Assembly (NCBI GenBank): GCA_963822485.1
Contig: CAWGHW010000037.1
Location: 1,239,031-1,303,030 of the forward strand
DNA length: 64,000 bases
Direction of reading: 5' to 3'
From: DASUBV01 sp963822485
Lineage (GTDB): Bacteria; Actinomycetota; Actinomycetes; Streptosporangiales; Streptosporangiaceae
Translations under genes and position numbers: made by a program
The notes under the pieces: model-generated
Seen by the model: only the letters and a program-made list of their open reading frames with translations
The model's database searches: none
What the model was told of the DNA's origin: nothing
Part shown: positions 8,044 to 16,248 of the stretch, piece after piece
Position numbering within the stretch: the stretch's first letter is position 1
Layout of the letters: the number at the start of each line of letters is the position of its first letter

Positions 8044-8953
8044 ATGATCGTCATGACCACACCGGCCGGCAACATCGGCCGCCAGGTCCTGGAGAACCTG
8101 GTCGACAGCGGCGAGCAGCTGCGCGTGGTCGCCCGCGACCTGTCCGGCATCCCCGCGGACACGCGGCGGCGCGTCGAGGTCGATCGAGGGCTCCCACGGC
8201 GACCCGGCCGTCGTCGACAGGGCATTCGACGGCGCGGACGCCGTGTTCTGGCTGGCGCCGCCCGATCCGCGCGCGCGAGAGCGTCGAGGCCGCCTTCGTC
8301 GGGTTCGCCCGGACCGGCAGCCGAGGCGTTCAGGAAGCACGACGTCAAGCGGGTCGTGGGCGTCTCGGCACTCGGCCGCGGTACTCCGTGGGCGCCGCGG
8401 GCGGGCTACGTCGCCGGCTCGCTGGCGATGGACGACCTGATCGCCAGCACGGGCGTGGCCTACCGGGCGCTGACCAACCCGTCGTTCATGGACAACATCG
8501 TCCGGCAGGCCGAGTCGATCAAGAACCAGGGCATGTTCTTCTCGCCGATCGACGGCGACCGCAAGCTGCCGAGCCGTCGCCACCCGCGACATCGCCGCCG
8601 CGGCGGCGCGTCTGCTGCTCGACGACAGCTGGAGCGGCGTCGGCGAGGTTCCGCTGCTCGGCCCCGAGGATCTGTCCTTCAACGACATGGCCGGGATCAT
8701 CTCCGAGGTCCTCGGCAAGCAGGTCCGCTTCCAGCAGACCACATTCGAGGCCTACAAGGACAGGTTCGTCGGCTTCGGCATGTCCGATGCGATGGCTCAG
8801 GGGATGACCGACATGGCCTGGGCGAAGAACGAAGGCCTGGACAACGCCGTTCAGCGGACGCCGGAAAACTCGACCCCGACCAGCTTCCGCCAGTGGTGCG
8901 ACGACGTGCTCAAGCCCGCCGTCCTCGGCCAGGCCGAAGCGACCGCGTCCTGA
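8044..8953 (+). pseudogene. NmrA/SDR-type NAD(P)-binding reductase, multiply frameshifted
   Basis: This is the NmrA-like family of NAD(P)H-sensing or quinone-reductase-like Rossmann proteins (about 295 residues when repaired). It starts MIVMTTPAGNIGRQVLENLV with the glycine-rich dinucleotide loop. Later recognisable parts are HGDPAVVDRAFDGADAVFWL, then RKHDVKRVVGVSALGRG, GVAYRALTNPSFMDN, and the C-terminal DIAAAAARLLLDDSW and DMAGIISEVLGKQV. These parts lie in different frames. Breaks occur near 8182 (extra G in GTCGATCGA), 8272, 8320 and 8570. Each looks like a single-base event and no in-frame stops interrupt the repaired product. It is divergent from TetR and followed 29 bp later by the SDR gene. 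Confidence 0.7.
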
Positions 8954-8982
8954 CAGTCACCCGATCAGAAAGGGCAGAGGAG

Positions 8983-9744
8983 ATGCCGACAAGCACCACA
9001 GACCAGCCACACGCCGGACGGGTTGCACTGGTCACGGGAGCCGCCCGCGGCATCGGGCAGGCGATCGCGGTAGGCCTGGCCAGGCAGGGAGCCACCGTCG
9101 TGATCGGCGACGTCGGCGACCTGGCGGAGACCAGCGAGCTCATTGCGAAGGCCGGCGAACCGGCCATGGCCGCGCGCTTGATATCAGCGACCCGGCGGTC
9201 GATCGATCGCGTGCGCGACCGGGTCGCGGACGAGCTCGGACGCGTCGACATCCTGGTCAACAACGCCGCCATCTTCGAGTCCGCGACCTGGGACGAACTC
9301 GACCTCGAACTCTGGCAGCGCATCATGACCGTCAACCTGAACGGACCGATGCTGATGTGCAAGGCATTCATGCCGCTCATGCGCGGCCGCGGCTGGGGAC
9401 GCGTCATCAACATGGCCTCGGCCACCGTCGCCATCGCCAGCCCGGTTTCCATCGCCTACCGCACCAGCAAGATGGGCGTCATCGGGTTCACCCGGGCCCT
9501 GGCGGCGACGCTGGGCGATGCCGGAATCACCATCAACGTCGTGCTGCCCTCTCTGACCCGCACCGCGATGACAGAAGGGCTGCCAGAAGCGATAGTCAAT
9601 AACAGCCTCGGCCGGCAAGTGATCCACCGCATGGCCGAGCCCGAGGACATCGCCGGGAGCGTCCTCATCCTCGCCGCGGACGACGCCGGATGGATCACCG
9701 GGCAGACGATCATGGCTAACGGCGGCAATTCATTCGGGCTGTGA
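8983..9744 (+). CDS. Short-chain dehydrogenase/reductase (SDR), FabG-like
   Basis: The start is ATG 8983, preceded by GGGCAGAGGAG. The 253-residue product is a classical SDR. It has TGAARGIGQAI at residues ~18-28, the NNAA motif in DILVNNAAIFES, the catalytic Ser/Tyr/Lys represented by ASATVAIASPVSIAYRTSKMG, and the C-terminal DDAGWITGQTIMANGG. It reduces or oxidises a carbonyl/alcohol pair with NAD(P)(H). A stretch at about 9176-9220 reads RLISATRRSID in this frame. In the neighbouring frame it gives the family-like LDISDPAVDR, and a GATCGATC duplication follows. Two compensating indels therefore appear to have scrambled about 12 residues without stopping the frame. It lies in the same damaged cluster as the NmrA gene. 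Confidence 0.85.
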   Translation: MPTSTTDQPHAGRVALVTGAARGIGQAIAVGLARQGATVVIGDVGDLAETSELIAKAGEPAMAARLISATRRSIDRVRDRVADELGRVDILVNNAAIFESATWDELDLELWQRIMTVNLNGPMLMCKAFMPLMRGRGWGRVINMASATVAIASPVSIAYRTSKMGVIGFTRALAATLGDAGITINVVLPSLTRTAMTEGLPEAIVNNSLGRQVIHRMAEPEDIAGSVLILAADDAGWITGQTIMANGGNSFGL

Positions 9745-9811
9745 CGGCTGATCGCCGATATTCAGCGCCGGGGGTGCGGTGCTGGCCGGCGGGGCTGGTC
9801 GTATGCGGTGG

Positions 9812-10729
9812 TCAGCGAGTGACGCGGGGAAGGACGGCCGCGCCGATCGCGCCGGAGTACTCGCCGAGCTCGGCCTCGGCCAGCGGAGGGGCCCACGCGT
9901 AGGGCTGGATCCGGGCGAGCGCGCGGTCGATGCCGGGCCGCAGCAGCGGGAGGTACTGGGCGCTGCTGCCGCCCACGACGATCCGGGCCGGACGGAAGAC
10001 CGTGGTCAGGGTCGCGAGGCCGGTGCCGACGTGCTCGGCGTAGCGGTCGAGGATCTGGCGGCTGTGCTGGTCGCCGTCCCTGGCGGCCGCGGCGATCTGG
10101 TCGGTGGCGTGGCCGGTGGCGGCGTCCAGGGCGGTGCGGGAGGCGAGCTGCTCCCAGCAGGTGGCCAGTCCGCAGTAGCACGGCGCGGGGGGACCGGGGA
10201 CGGGGATGTGCCCTGCCTCGGGGTGGACGCCGTCGGCGCCGCGATAGGGAGTGCTGCCGTGCAGCAGGGCGACGCCGATGCCGGTGCCGAGGGTGATGGC
10301 CAGCAGGGCCGGGCTGTGCTGCCCGGCACCGTAGCTGTTCTCGCCGAGCGCGGCAGCCACGGCGTCGTTATCGATGACGCACGGCACCCCGAGGCGGGCG
10401 GTGATCAGCTCGGCGAGCGGGATGTGGCTGTAGGCGGGCAGGGTGGCGTCATTGCGGATGATGCCGCCGGGGTCGACCGGGCCGCTGGCGCCGATGCCGA
10501 CGGCGTCCAGCCTCGCTCCGCCGGCGGCGTCCTGGATGAGAGCGGCCAGATCCGCGATGAGCTGCGAGACGTCCCCGGCCCGGTGGTGGCGGGTCGGCAC
10601 GCTGACCCGTGACCGTATCTCGCCGGCCTGGTCGAGGGCGACGAGCCGGGTTCCGGTGCCGCCGAGGTCGATCCCGACGGTCACCGTCGTCCCGGCGGCC
10701 GCGCCGGGGCCAGGAGACTGGCTGGTCAC
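9812..10729 (-). CDS. ROK-family sugar kinase
   Basis: This is a 305-residue ROK kinase. The ATP-phosphate loop is at VGIDLGGTGTRL near residue 20, the sugar-binding and catalytic Asp in DNDAVAAALGE, the ITLGTGIGVAL loop follows, and the zinc-binding ROK signature is GHIPVPG...CYCGLATCWEQ (Cys-x-Cys-x4-Cys). It phosphorylates a hexose or amino sugar in the cytosol. It overlaps the SIS gene by four bases (ATGA at 10726-10729). It is the last gene of the five-gene leftward operon starting at 15552. Its pairing with an SIS protein suggests that it makes the sugar-6-phosphate on which that protein acts. The substrate could be N-acetylglucosamine, glucose or a glycated amine. Confidence 0.88.
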   Translation of the reverse strand: MTSQSPGPGAAAGTTVTVGIDLGGTGTRLVALDQAGEIRSRVSVPTRHHRAGDVSQLIADLAALIQDAAGGARLDAVGIGASGPVDPGGIIRNDATLPAYSHIPLAELITARLGVPCVIDNDAVAAALGENSYGAGQHSPALLAITLGTGIGVALLHGSTPYRGADGVHPEAGHIPVPGPPAPCYCGLATCWEQLASRTALDAATGHATDQIAAAARDGDQHSRQILDRYAEHVGTGLATLTTVFRPARIVVGGSSAQYLPLLRPGIDRALARIQPYAWAPPLAEAELGEYSGAIGAAVLPRVTR

Positions 10730-11775
10730 AGGGTCGTCGTGACTTTCTGGCCGTAGGCGAATGCACCGGGCTCGATGCCGCGGGCGCGGGCGATCTGGAC
10801 GGCGATGTGCTGCGCCGCGACGGCGCCGGCGGCCAGCTCGGTCAAGGTGGTGCCGCGGGGGGTCTCGATGGTGCGCGTGCCGGGCAGCATGAGATCGCCG
10901 ATGAGCGTGACGTCGGCGCCGGTGGCGACTAGGTCGCCGGCCAGGCCGGTGACCGGGCCGGAGGTGTCATCGGCCCAGGCGCCGAACAGGATGGCCGACA
11001 GCCCGGGGCCGGCCAGCTCGAGGGGGCCGTGCCGGAACTGGCCGCCGATGAAGCCCTCGGCTGCGATCTTGGCCGCCTCCTTGGTGATCAGGCCGGCGTA
11101 CAGGGCGGTGGCGCCATGATCCCTGGTGCCGATGAAGGCGACGCGCGGGTTGCTGGCGGCCGTGACGACCCGGGCCAGGCCGGCCGCCGCCGAGACCGGG
11201 CTCAGGCCGCTGACGACCCGCGCGGCGCCAGCCGGCGAGTCAGGCGTGCCGGTGCCGATCAGGGCATACAGCAGCTGCTGGTGGGCGGCCAGGCTGTTGA
11301 GGTAGCTCTTGGTGCTGACGGTGGCCTCCGGCCCGCTGTGCAGCAAGATCACGGCGTCCGATGCCCGGCCGAGCGGGCTGCCTGGATCGTTAGTGATTCC
11401 CACCACGGCTAGCGGCCGGGAGAGCTGGCGGCCCTCGGCGGGGCTGAGCAGCGCGGCGATCTCGCCGCTGGCCCCCGACTGGGAGGTGATGACCAGCAGG
11501 GTGGCCTCGGTGATCAGGCGGGGGATGTCGAGCAGCTGCCCGGTGTCGACCCGCCAGGTGCTGCGGCCGTCCGCGACGAGCTGGCGCCAGCTCGGCAGGG
11601 CGGCGAAGTGTGACGAGCCCATCCCGGTGAACACGATGCGGTCGTAGTCGCGGCGGGCGATGGCGGCTAGCTCCGCGCTGGGGCTCGGGCTGGCCCGGGC
11701 GAACTCACGCAGGGCGTCGGGCTGGGCGGCGATGTCCAGTTCGAACGGGCTGAGGATCACCGGGTTGCGGTCCAT
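10726..11775 (-). CDS. SIS-domain sugar isomerase / deaminase / deglycase
   Basis: The protein has 349 residues with two SIS (phosphosugar-binding) domains, the arrangement of the isomerase half of GlmS, AgaS and fructoselysine-6-phosphate deglycase FrlB. The N-terminal part carries ILSPFELDIAAQPDALREF. Domain 1 has VFTGMGSSHFAA followed by LVITSQSGASGEI (sugar-phosphate loop Ser-Gln-Ser-Gly-x-Ser/Thr). Domain 2 has VAFIGTRDHGATAL and the FRHGPLELAGPG segment typical of the GlmS family. It lacks the glutaminase domain, so it is not a glucosamine-6-phosphate synthase. It probably acts on an amino-sugar or Amadori 6-phosphate. It is translationally coupled to the ROK kinase downstream and lies 29 bp behind the GMC oxidoreductase. 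Confidence 0.85.
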   Translation of the reverse strand: MDRNPVILSPFELDIAAQPDALREFARASPSPSAELAAIARRDYDRIVFTGMGSSHFAALPSWRQLVADGRSTWRVDTGQLLDIPRLITEATLLVITSQSGASGEIAALLSPAEGRQLSRPLAVVGITNDPGSPLGRASDAVILLHSGPEATVSTKSYLNSLAAHQQLLYALIGTGTPDSPAGAARVVSGLSPVSAAAGLARVVTAASNPRVAFIGTRDHGATALYAGLITKEAAKIAAEGFIGGQFRHGPLELAGPGLSAILFGAWADDTSGPVTGLAGDLVATGADVTLIGDLMLPGTRTIETPRGTTLTELAAGAVAAQHIAVQIARARGIEPGAFAYGQKVTTTL

Positions 11776-11804
11776 TCGGATCGTAGGTGCGGGACGGGCG
11801 GAGG

Positions 11805-13313
11805 CTACGAGCGGCGGGCGACGTCCGCGGGCGCCAGGCCGAGCAGCCCGGCGGCGATCCGGGCCCCGATCATGGCGATGGGCAGGTTCGGATTGCCGCG
11901 GGTGATGCTGGGCATGATCGACGCGTCCGCTATATAGAGGTTATCGATGCCGTGCACAGCGCCGGTTGCGTCGACGACGGCGGCGGAATCGCTGGCCGGG
12001 CCAAGCTTGCAGGTTCCGGCGGGGTGACAGTAGCTGGCCGGGGTGGCCAGCGGATCGGCGGCGGGGTCGGCCGGGTCACCCAGGATCTCGGCCAGCTTGC
12101 TGTCCGCCGTGATGGCGCGCAGCAGTTCGAGCGCCTCGGTCAGGACCGCGCGGTCGTGGCCGCCGGGGTCGCTGAGGTACCGGTGGTCGATGGCCAGCCC
12201 GGTGGCGGCGGCCGGGGCCAGGGTGACGCGGCCCTCGGACCTGGCGCGCATGGCGCCGGCGTACAGGCTGATCGGCGGCAGGCCGGGGTGGCCGCTGTTC
12301 GCGCCGGCCACCATGAACACGTGCATGTCGTACGGTCCGGCGTCGCAGCGCGCTGACCGGGCGCGGCCGACGGTCTGCTCGTCCGGATTCGCGGGATCGG
12401 CGGCGAGCTCGGCGGCGAGTCCGTCGCGTCCGGCGAAGTGCAGGGCGGCGCAGGGATGGTCGAGCAGGTGCCGGCCGACGCCCGGCAGGTCCGTCACGGG
12501 CCTGATGCCCAGGGCGCGCAGCTCGCCGGCCGGGCCGATGCCCGAGCGCAGCAGCAGGGCGGGAGAGTGATAGGCGCCCGCGGCCAGGACGACACGGCCG
12601 GCGTGGATGGTGTGCGCGCGGCCGTCCGCAGCGGTCACCTGGACGCCGGTCACGGCCCCGTTCCTGACGGCGAGCTGGCGGGCGGTGGTCCGGCCGGCGA
12701 TGCGCAGGTGGGGGGCGTCCCTGACGGGGTCCAGGAAGGCGAATGCGGCGTTCCAGCGGATGCCGTCGGCGATGTTGACGGGCATCGGGCCGATGCCCGG
12801 CCCGGCGTCCAGGTCGTCGAGGTCATCGGCGAACGGCAGGCCTGCCGCCAGGCCGGCCCGCACGAATGCGGCCTGCGGCGCGGTCAGCTCGGGCATGGTG
12901 TAGCGGCGCACCCGGAACCGCTCGCGGGCCCAGTGCAGCAGGGGCTCGACGTCGGCGCAGGCCCAGCCGGGGTTGCCCCGGGCGGCCCAGTCGTCATAGT
13001 CGGCGCGGGCGGCGAGCGAAGCGGTACAACCGTTGTGAGACGAACAGCCGCCGAGGATCTGGGCGCGCGGCAGGTCCAGAACCCGGCCAGGCATGCTGGT
13101 GCCCGTGTCCAGGCCCCAGTCGTGGGATAGCGGGACGGCGCGGGCGTCGAGGATCTCACCGGGCCAGCCGCCGCGGTCGCGGGGGCCGTAGTCGGGACCC
13201 GCCTCGATCAGCACCACGGTCTCGGAGCTGTGCTCGGCGAGCACGCTGGTCAGCGCGGCCCCGCCGGTGCCACCGCCGATCACCACGGTATCGGCGCGGT
13301 CGGGGAGGGTCAT
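11805..13313 (-). CDS. GMC-family FAD oxidoreductase
   Basis: This is a 502-residue glucose-methanol-choline oxidoreductase. The FAD-binding GGGTGGAALTSVLAE is close to the N-terminus (residues ~13-27), followed by LIEAGPDYG. The GMC signature 1 region is around QILGGCSSHNG, where CSSHNG replaces the common SSINA/SSVNG. The C-terminal substrate domain has YCHPAGTCKLG, carrying the catalytic His, and HGIDNLYIADASIMP with GNPNLPIAMIG. It oxidises an alcohol, for example of a sugar or choline-like substrate. Its start overlaps the DeoR stop (ATGA, 13310-13313). In this operon it may oxidise the free sugar or amine-alcohol before or after kinase/SIS processing, but the order cannot be deduced. 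Confidence 0.9.
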   Translation of the reverse strand: MTLPDRADTVVIGGGTGGAALTSVLAEHSSETVVLIEAGPDYGPRDRGGWPGEILDARAVPLSHDWGLDTGTSMPGRVLDLPRAQILGGCSSHNGCTASLAARADYDDWAARGNPGWACADVEPLLHWARERFRVRRYTMPELTAPQAAFVRAGLAAGLPFADDLDDLDAGPGIGPMPVNIADGIRWNAAFAFLDPVRDAPHLRIAGRTTARQLAVRNGAVTGVQVTAADGRAHTIHAGRVVLAAGAYHSPALLLRSGIGPAGELRALGIRPVTDLPGVGRHLLDHPCAALHFAGRDGLAAELAADPANPDEQTVGRARSARCDAGPYDMHVFMVAGANSGHPGLPPISLYAGAMRARSEGRVTLAPAAATGLAIDHRYLSDPGGHDRAVLTEALELLRAITADSKLAEILGDPADPAADPLATPASYCHPAGTCKLGPASDSAAVVDATGAVHGIDNLYIADASIMPSITRGNPNLPIAMIGARIAAGLLGLAPADVARRS

Positions 13314-14071
13314 GCCACCCTCAGTTCCACATCGGCCGCGGTGAAGGCAGTTCGCTGCTCCGCGGCGATCGCCGCGTCGGTGACAATGACGTCGGCCCGC
13401 CCGACCGGGCAGATCCGGCCGAAGGCGGTCTTGCCGAACTTGGTCGCGTCACAGGCGACGATGCACCGGCAGGCCGCGTCCAGCGCCGCCCGCTTCACCG
13501 CGGCATCGTCGAGATTCCATTCCGTCAGTCCCGCGGTGATGTGGATGCCGCTGACGCTCATCAGGTACACGTCGAACCGGTGGTCCTCGAAGATGCGCAG
13601 TGCCGGGGGCCCGATGAGAGTGCGCTCGTCGGGCCGGACGATCCCGCCGGGAATCATGACCCGCACCGAGGCGGAGCCACTGAGCACGTCGGCCACCCGC
13701 AGCGAGGGCGTGCAGACGGTGATGTCCCGTCCCAGCAGTTCCTCGGCTATGGCGGCGCCGGTCGTTCCCCCGTCGAGGATGACCGTCTCCCCGTCGCTGA
13801 CCAGCCTGGCGACGGCGACGGCGATGTCCCGCTTGGCGGCGGGGTTCAGCTTGGCGCGCGCGGCGAACGGCGGCTCGTAGCTTCCGCTGGCCACGGGCAC
13901 CGCGCCGCCGCGGACCCGCCGGAGCGCGCCCTCGGCGTCCAGGGCGGCCAGGTCCCGGCGGATGGTCATCTCCGACACCTTGAGCTGCCTGCTCAGCTCG
14001 GCGATGCTCACCCGGTCTCTGGCCGCTACCAGGCGCAGGATCGCCTGGAAGCGGTCCTCGGTCGGCCTCAT
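13310..14071 (-). CDS. DeoR-family transcriptional regulator
   Basis: The chosen start is ATG 14071 (MRPTEDRFQAILRLVAARD), which overlaps the permease stop by four bases; the upstream residues of the open frame read like shadow sequence. The 253-residue product has the DeoR winged HTH (ISIAELSRQLKVSEMTIRRDL-type, here VSIAELSRQLKVSEMTIRRD at ~20-39). The C-terminal DeoRC sugar-phosphate sensor shows VILDGGTTGAAIAEEL, VMIPGGIVRPDE and CDATKFGKTAF. It should bind a phosphorylated sugar made by the ROK kinase or a related intermediate and control the operon. Repeated GAAC/GTTC motifs upstream of the permease gene at 15594-15643 are good operator candidates. Confidence 0.9.
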   Translation of the reverse strand: MRPTEDRFQAILRLVAARDRVSIAELSRQLKVSEMTIRRDLAALDAEGALRRVRGGAVPVASGSYEPPFAARAKLNPAAKRDIAVAVARLVSDGETVILDGGTTGAAIAEELLGRDITVCTPSLRVADVLSGSASVRVMIPGGIVRPDERTLIGPPALRIFEDHRFDVYLMSVSGIHITAGLTEWNLDDAAVKRAALDAACRCIVACDATKFGKTAFGRICPVGRADVIVTDAAIAAEQRTAFTAADVELRVA

Positions 14072-15552
14072 TCGGCGCTCGCCTCCTGACCCGCGGCCAC
14101 CAGGGTCTCCATGGCGCCGGCGTGGGTCATCCACCCGCGCCGCTGCGGCCGCAGCGCCCAGGCCAGGCAGCCGAGGCCGGCGGCGAGGTAGACGCCGACG
14201 ATGACCGGCGCGTAGACCACTGGCGCGGCCGGCAGCGGAATGTAGGACTTGTAGGCGATGTACAGCAACGCGGCTGTCCCTACGGCCGGGAATATCACGT
14301 ACTTGATGATGCTGGATTCATCCCGGCCCTCGGTGCGGAAGTACCGCCAGGCGGCGATGTTGCCGAGCCCGTAGATGATGACGTAGGTGAAGGTCCCGGT
14401 CGTGCCGAACAGGTTGAACATGTTGTCCGCGCCCAGCGGCACTCCCATGGCGATCAGCAGGACGATGACGACGCCGAACTGCAGGGTCACCGCCCGGGAC
14501 GGGGTGCGGTGAACCGGGTGCACGCGGGACAGCCAGCCCGGCAGTCCGCCGCTCCTGGCCATGCTGAACAGCGTCCGGGTCGAGGACGTCGTGCAGGCGA
14601 TGCAGACCCCGATGCCGCTGTTCAGCAGCGCGATGAGAATCAGCACCCAGGCCCCGGCCCACAGCCGGTGGCCCAGGACGAAGGCCGGCGCGGTAGGCGA
14701 GTCAGCCAGTGCGGTGAGCTTGCTGACGCCCCAGCCCACCTGCAGGCCCCAGGCGCAGAAGACGTAGAAGATGCCCATCAGCGCGACCGACCCAGTGATG
14801 GCCCACGGTACGAACCGGGTCGGATTCCGGCTCTCCTCGGCGATCGTCGCCGCGGACTCGAATCCGGTGAACGCGAAGATGCTGAGCACGACGGCCAGGA
14901 AGAATCCCGACGAGCTGCCGATGTGCGAGGGCAGGAACCCGCGTGCCGTCAGCCCGCCCGGCCCCGGGTGGATGAGCCCGGTCAAGGCCAGCCCGAGGCC
15001 GATCACGATCTCGTAGGCGCCCATGGTCAGCATGAACCGGGCTGACAGCACGATGCCGCGGAAGGCCACGTACCAGCACAGGGCCAGGATCGCTACGGCG
15101 TAGACCCACCACGGCAGGCCGAAGTGGTACTCGGCGTCCAGCTCGTCGTGCAGGACGGCCCCGGTGAACGCGGCCAGGGCGGCCGGGACCAGCGCCACGG
15201 ACGCGCCGTACAGCCACCCCGTCAGGTAGCCGGTCCGGGGCCCGAGGCCCCTGCTCACGTAGGTGTAGTAGCCCCCCGCGCTCGGCATCCGCCGGGCCAG
15301 GCCGCTGAGCGGGACCGCGAGCGTCAGGCACAAGATGAAGGCCAGCAGGTAGGTCAGCGGGGCCGCTATTCCGGCCTGGCCCGTGGTGAACGCGATCGTG
15401 TAGAAGATGCCCAGCGTCGGCGAGATCTGCGCCACGGCCTGCATCAGCACGCCGGGCAGGCCTACCTTGTTCGCGCCGAGTCGGCGGGAGGGCTGGTCGC
15501 CTCCGTCCGCTCCCGCGACGAACGCATCAGCGGGCGTCATGGCTTCTGACAT
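14068..15552 (-). CDS. APC-superfamily amino acid/amine permease
   Basis: The start is ATG 15552 (MSEAMTPADAF), which has GGAGGAGGT at ideal spacing; the longer open frame is upstream leader. The 494-residue protein is a 12-TM APC permease. The first unwound helix region VGLPGVLMQAVAQISPTLGI holds the substrate-binding position, with PSAGGYYTYVSRGLGP in TM2-TM3 and FAFTGFESAATIAEESRNP in TM6, the amino-acid/polyamine/ethanolamine transporter signature. It imports an amino acid, amine or glycated derivative from outside. It is the first gene of the operon and sits at the promoter. APC permeases import fructoselysine in the E. coli frl operon, a relevant parallel because an SIS protein and a kinase follow here. 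Confidence 0.9.
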   Translation of the reverse strand: MSEAMTPADAFVAGADGGDQPSRRLGANKVGLPGVLMQAVAQISPTLGIFYTIAFTTGQAGIAAPLTYLLAFILCLTLAVPLSGLARRMPSAGGYYTYVSRGLGPRTGYLTGWLYGASVALVPAALAAFTGAVLHDELDAEYHFGLPWWVYAVAILALCWYVAFRGIVLSARFMLTMGAYEIVIGLGLALTGLIHPGPGGLTARGFLPSHIGSSSGFFLAVVLSIFAFTGFESAATIAEESRNPTRFVPWAITGSVALMGIFYVFCAWGLQVGWGVSKLTALADSPTAPAFVLGHRLWAGAWVLILIALLNSGIGVCIACTTSSTRTLFSMARSGGLPGWLSRVHPVHRTPSRAVTLQFGVVIVLLIAMGVPLGADNMFNLFGTTGTFTYVIIYGLGNIAAWRYFRTEGRDESSIIKYVIFPAVGTAALLYIAYKSYIPLPAAPVVYAPVIVGVYLAAGLGCLAWALRPQRRGWMTHAGAMETLVAAGQEASAE

Positions 15553-15593
15553 CGCAAGACCTCCTCCGCGCCGCAGCGCACCGCGCCAGGTCG

Positions 15594-15643
15594 CGTTCAA
15601 ACTGAACGAATTAACGAACAGTATGAACAGAGATCTTGTGAAC
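15594..15643. promoter_or_regulatory. GTTC/GAAC repeat array, candidate DeoR operator
   Basis: Forty-two bases upstream of the permease start lies the palindrome CGTTCAAACTGAACG (15594-15608). Further GAAC elements start at 15616, 15625 and 15640, in an AT-richer stretch than its surroundings. DeoR/GlpR-type repressors commonly recognise TTCG/GTTC-like half-sites in tandem or inverted arrays. The array is the only such sequence in the operon, and the DeoR gene is second in that operon. Recognition is inferred, not shown. Confidence 0.5.
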
Positions 15644-15756
15644 TTCAAGACGTATATTCGATCGATCTGTGCGATATCTTGTGAGATAGCCTCGCTAACC
15701 GGCCACGGCCGACGGCCTGGTCACCGCCGAGGATGAGCGGCGCCCAGAGCCGGCCG

Positions 15757-15811
15757 CACAGAGTTACCTGGGCACAGAGTCACCTGGGCACAGAGTCACC
15801 TGGGCTCTGTG
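15757..15811. repeat. Three tandem 16-bp repeats ending in an inverted copy
   Basis: The unit CACAGAGT(T/C)ACCTGGG occurs at 15757-15772, 15773-15788 and 15789-15804. The first copy differs by one base and the other two are identical. CTCTGTG, the inverse of the repeat start, follows at 15805-15811, so a hairpin with any copy is possible. The repeats lie outside genes, between the permease promoter and the PspC gene end. Period and number do not fit a CRISPR. Confidence 0.85.
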
Positions 15812-15879
15812 ATCTGTGCCGGGCGAAGCTCGACTACGGCCGGGGGTTGAAGAACGGCCGGAAGCCGGTCACGCCACTG

Positions 15880-16140
15880 TCAGCCTGTCCAGGCGTCCTT
15901 GTTCTTGCCGGCCAGGTTCTCTGCGATGGAGCTCTTCTGGCCCTCATCGGGGATGATGATCCACGCCGCCAGGTAGGCCAGCACGCCCGCGCCGCCGGTG
16001 ATGACGGAGACGACGGCCCAGATCACCCGGACGATGGTCACATCGACGCCCAGGTAGTCGGCGACTCCCGCGCATACTCCGGCCAGCATCCGGCCATCCC
16101 GCCTGCGCACCAGGGTCCTGTGTCCGTTGCCGTCTCTCAT
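15880..16140 (-). CDS. PspC-domain membrane protein
   Basis: The PspC domain fills this small protein. It starts RDGRMLAGVCAGVADYLGVD and runs into one hydrophobic helix (IVRVIWAVVSVITGGAGVLAYLAAWIIIPDE, two consecutive segments, residues ~35-65). A short polar C-terminal tail follows. The ATG at 16140 is preferred over that at 16149, because AGGAG lies 9 bases before the former and abuts the latter. PspC proteins are inner-membrane sensors or envelope-stress partners of PspA-like systems. No PspA or sensor kinase is adjacent here. Confidence 0.9.
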   Translation of the reverse strand: MRDGNGHRTLVRRRDGRMLAGVCAGVADYLGVDVTIVRVIWAVVSVITGGAGVLAYLAAWIIIPDEGQKSSIAENLAGKNKDAWTG

Positions 16141-16248
16141 CTGAACCATCTCCTGCGGTGACCACGAGGTAGCTGGCCGCCATCGGCGGCTGATCCCCGG
16201 TGCCTAGCCCCAGGCTACGCGGCCTTTTCCCGGCTCCCGGTTTTCTCG

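Noticed and set aside
8044..9744. Single 566-codon protein fusing NmrA and SDR domains
   Set aside because: The frame passes through the SDR gene only by chance. The SDR has its own ATG and ribosome site at 8983, and the C-terminal NmrA part is found in another frame ending at 8953.
10726..11775. Glucosamine-6-phosphate synthase GlmS
   Set aside because: The N-terminal glutaminase domain with Cys1 is absent; only the two SIS domains are present.
15757..15811. CRISPR or direct repeats of an integration site
   Set aside because: The units are adjacent without spacers and there is no tRNA, integrase or cas gene nearby.
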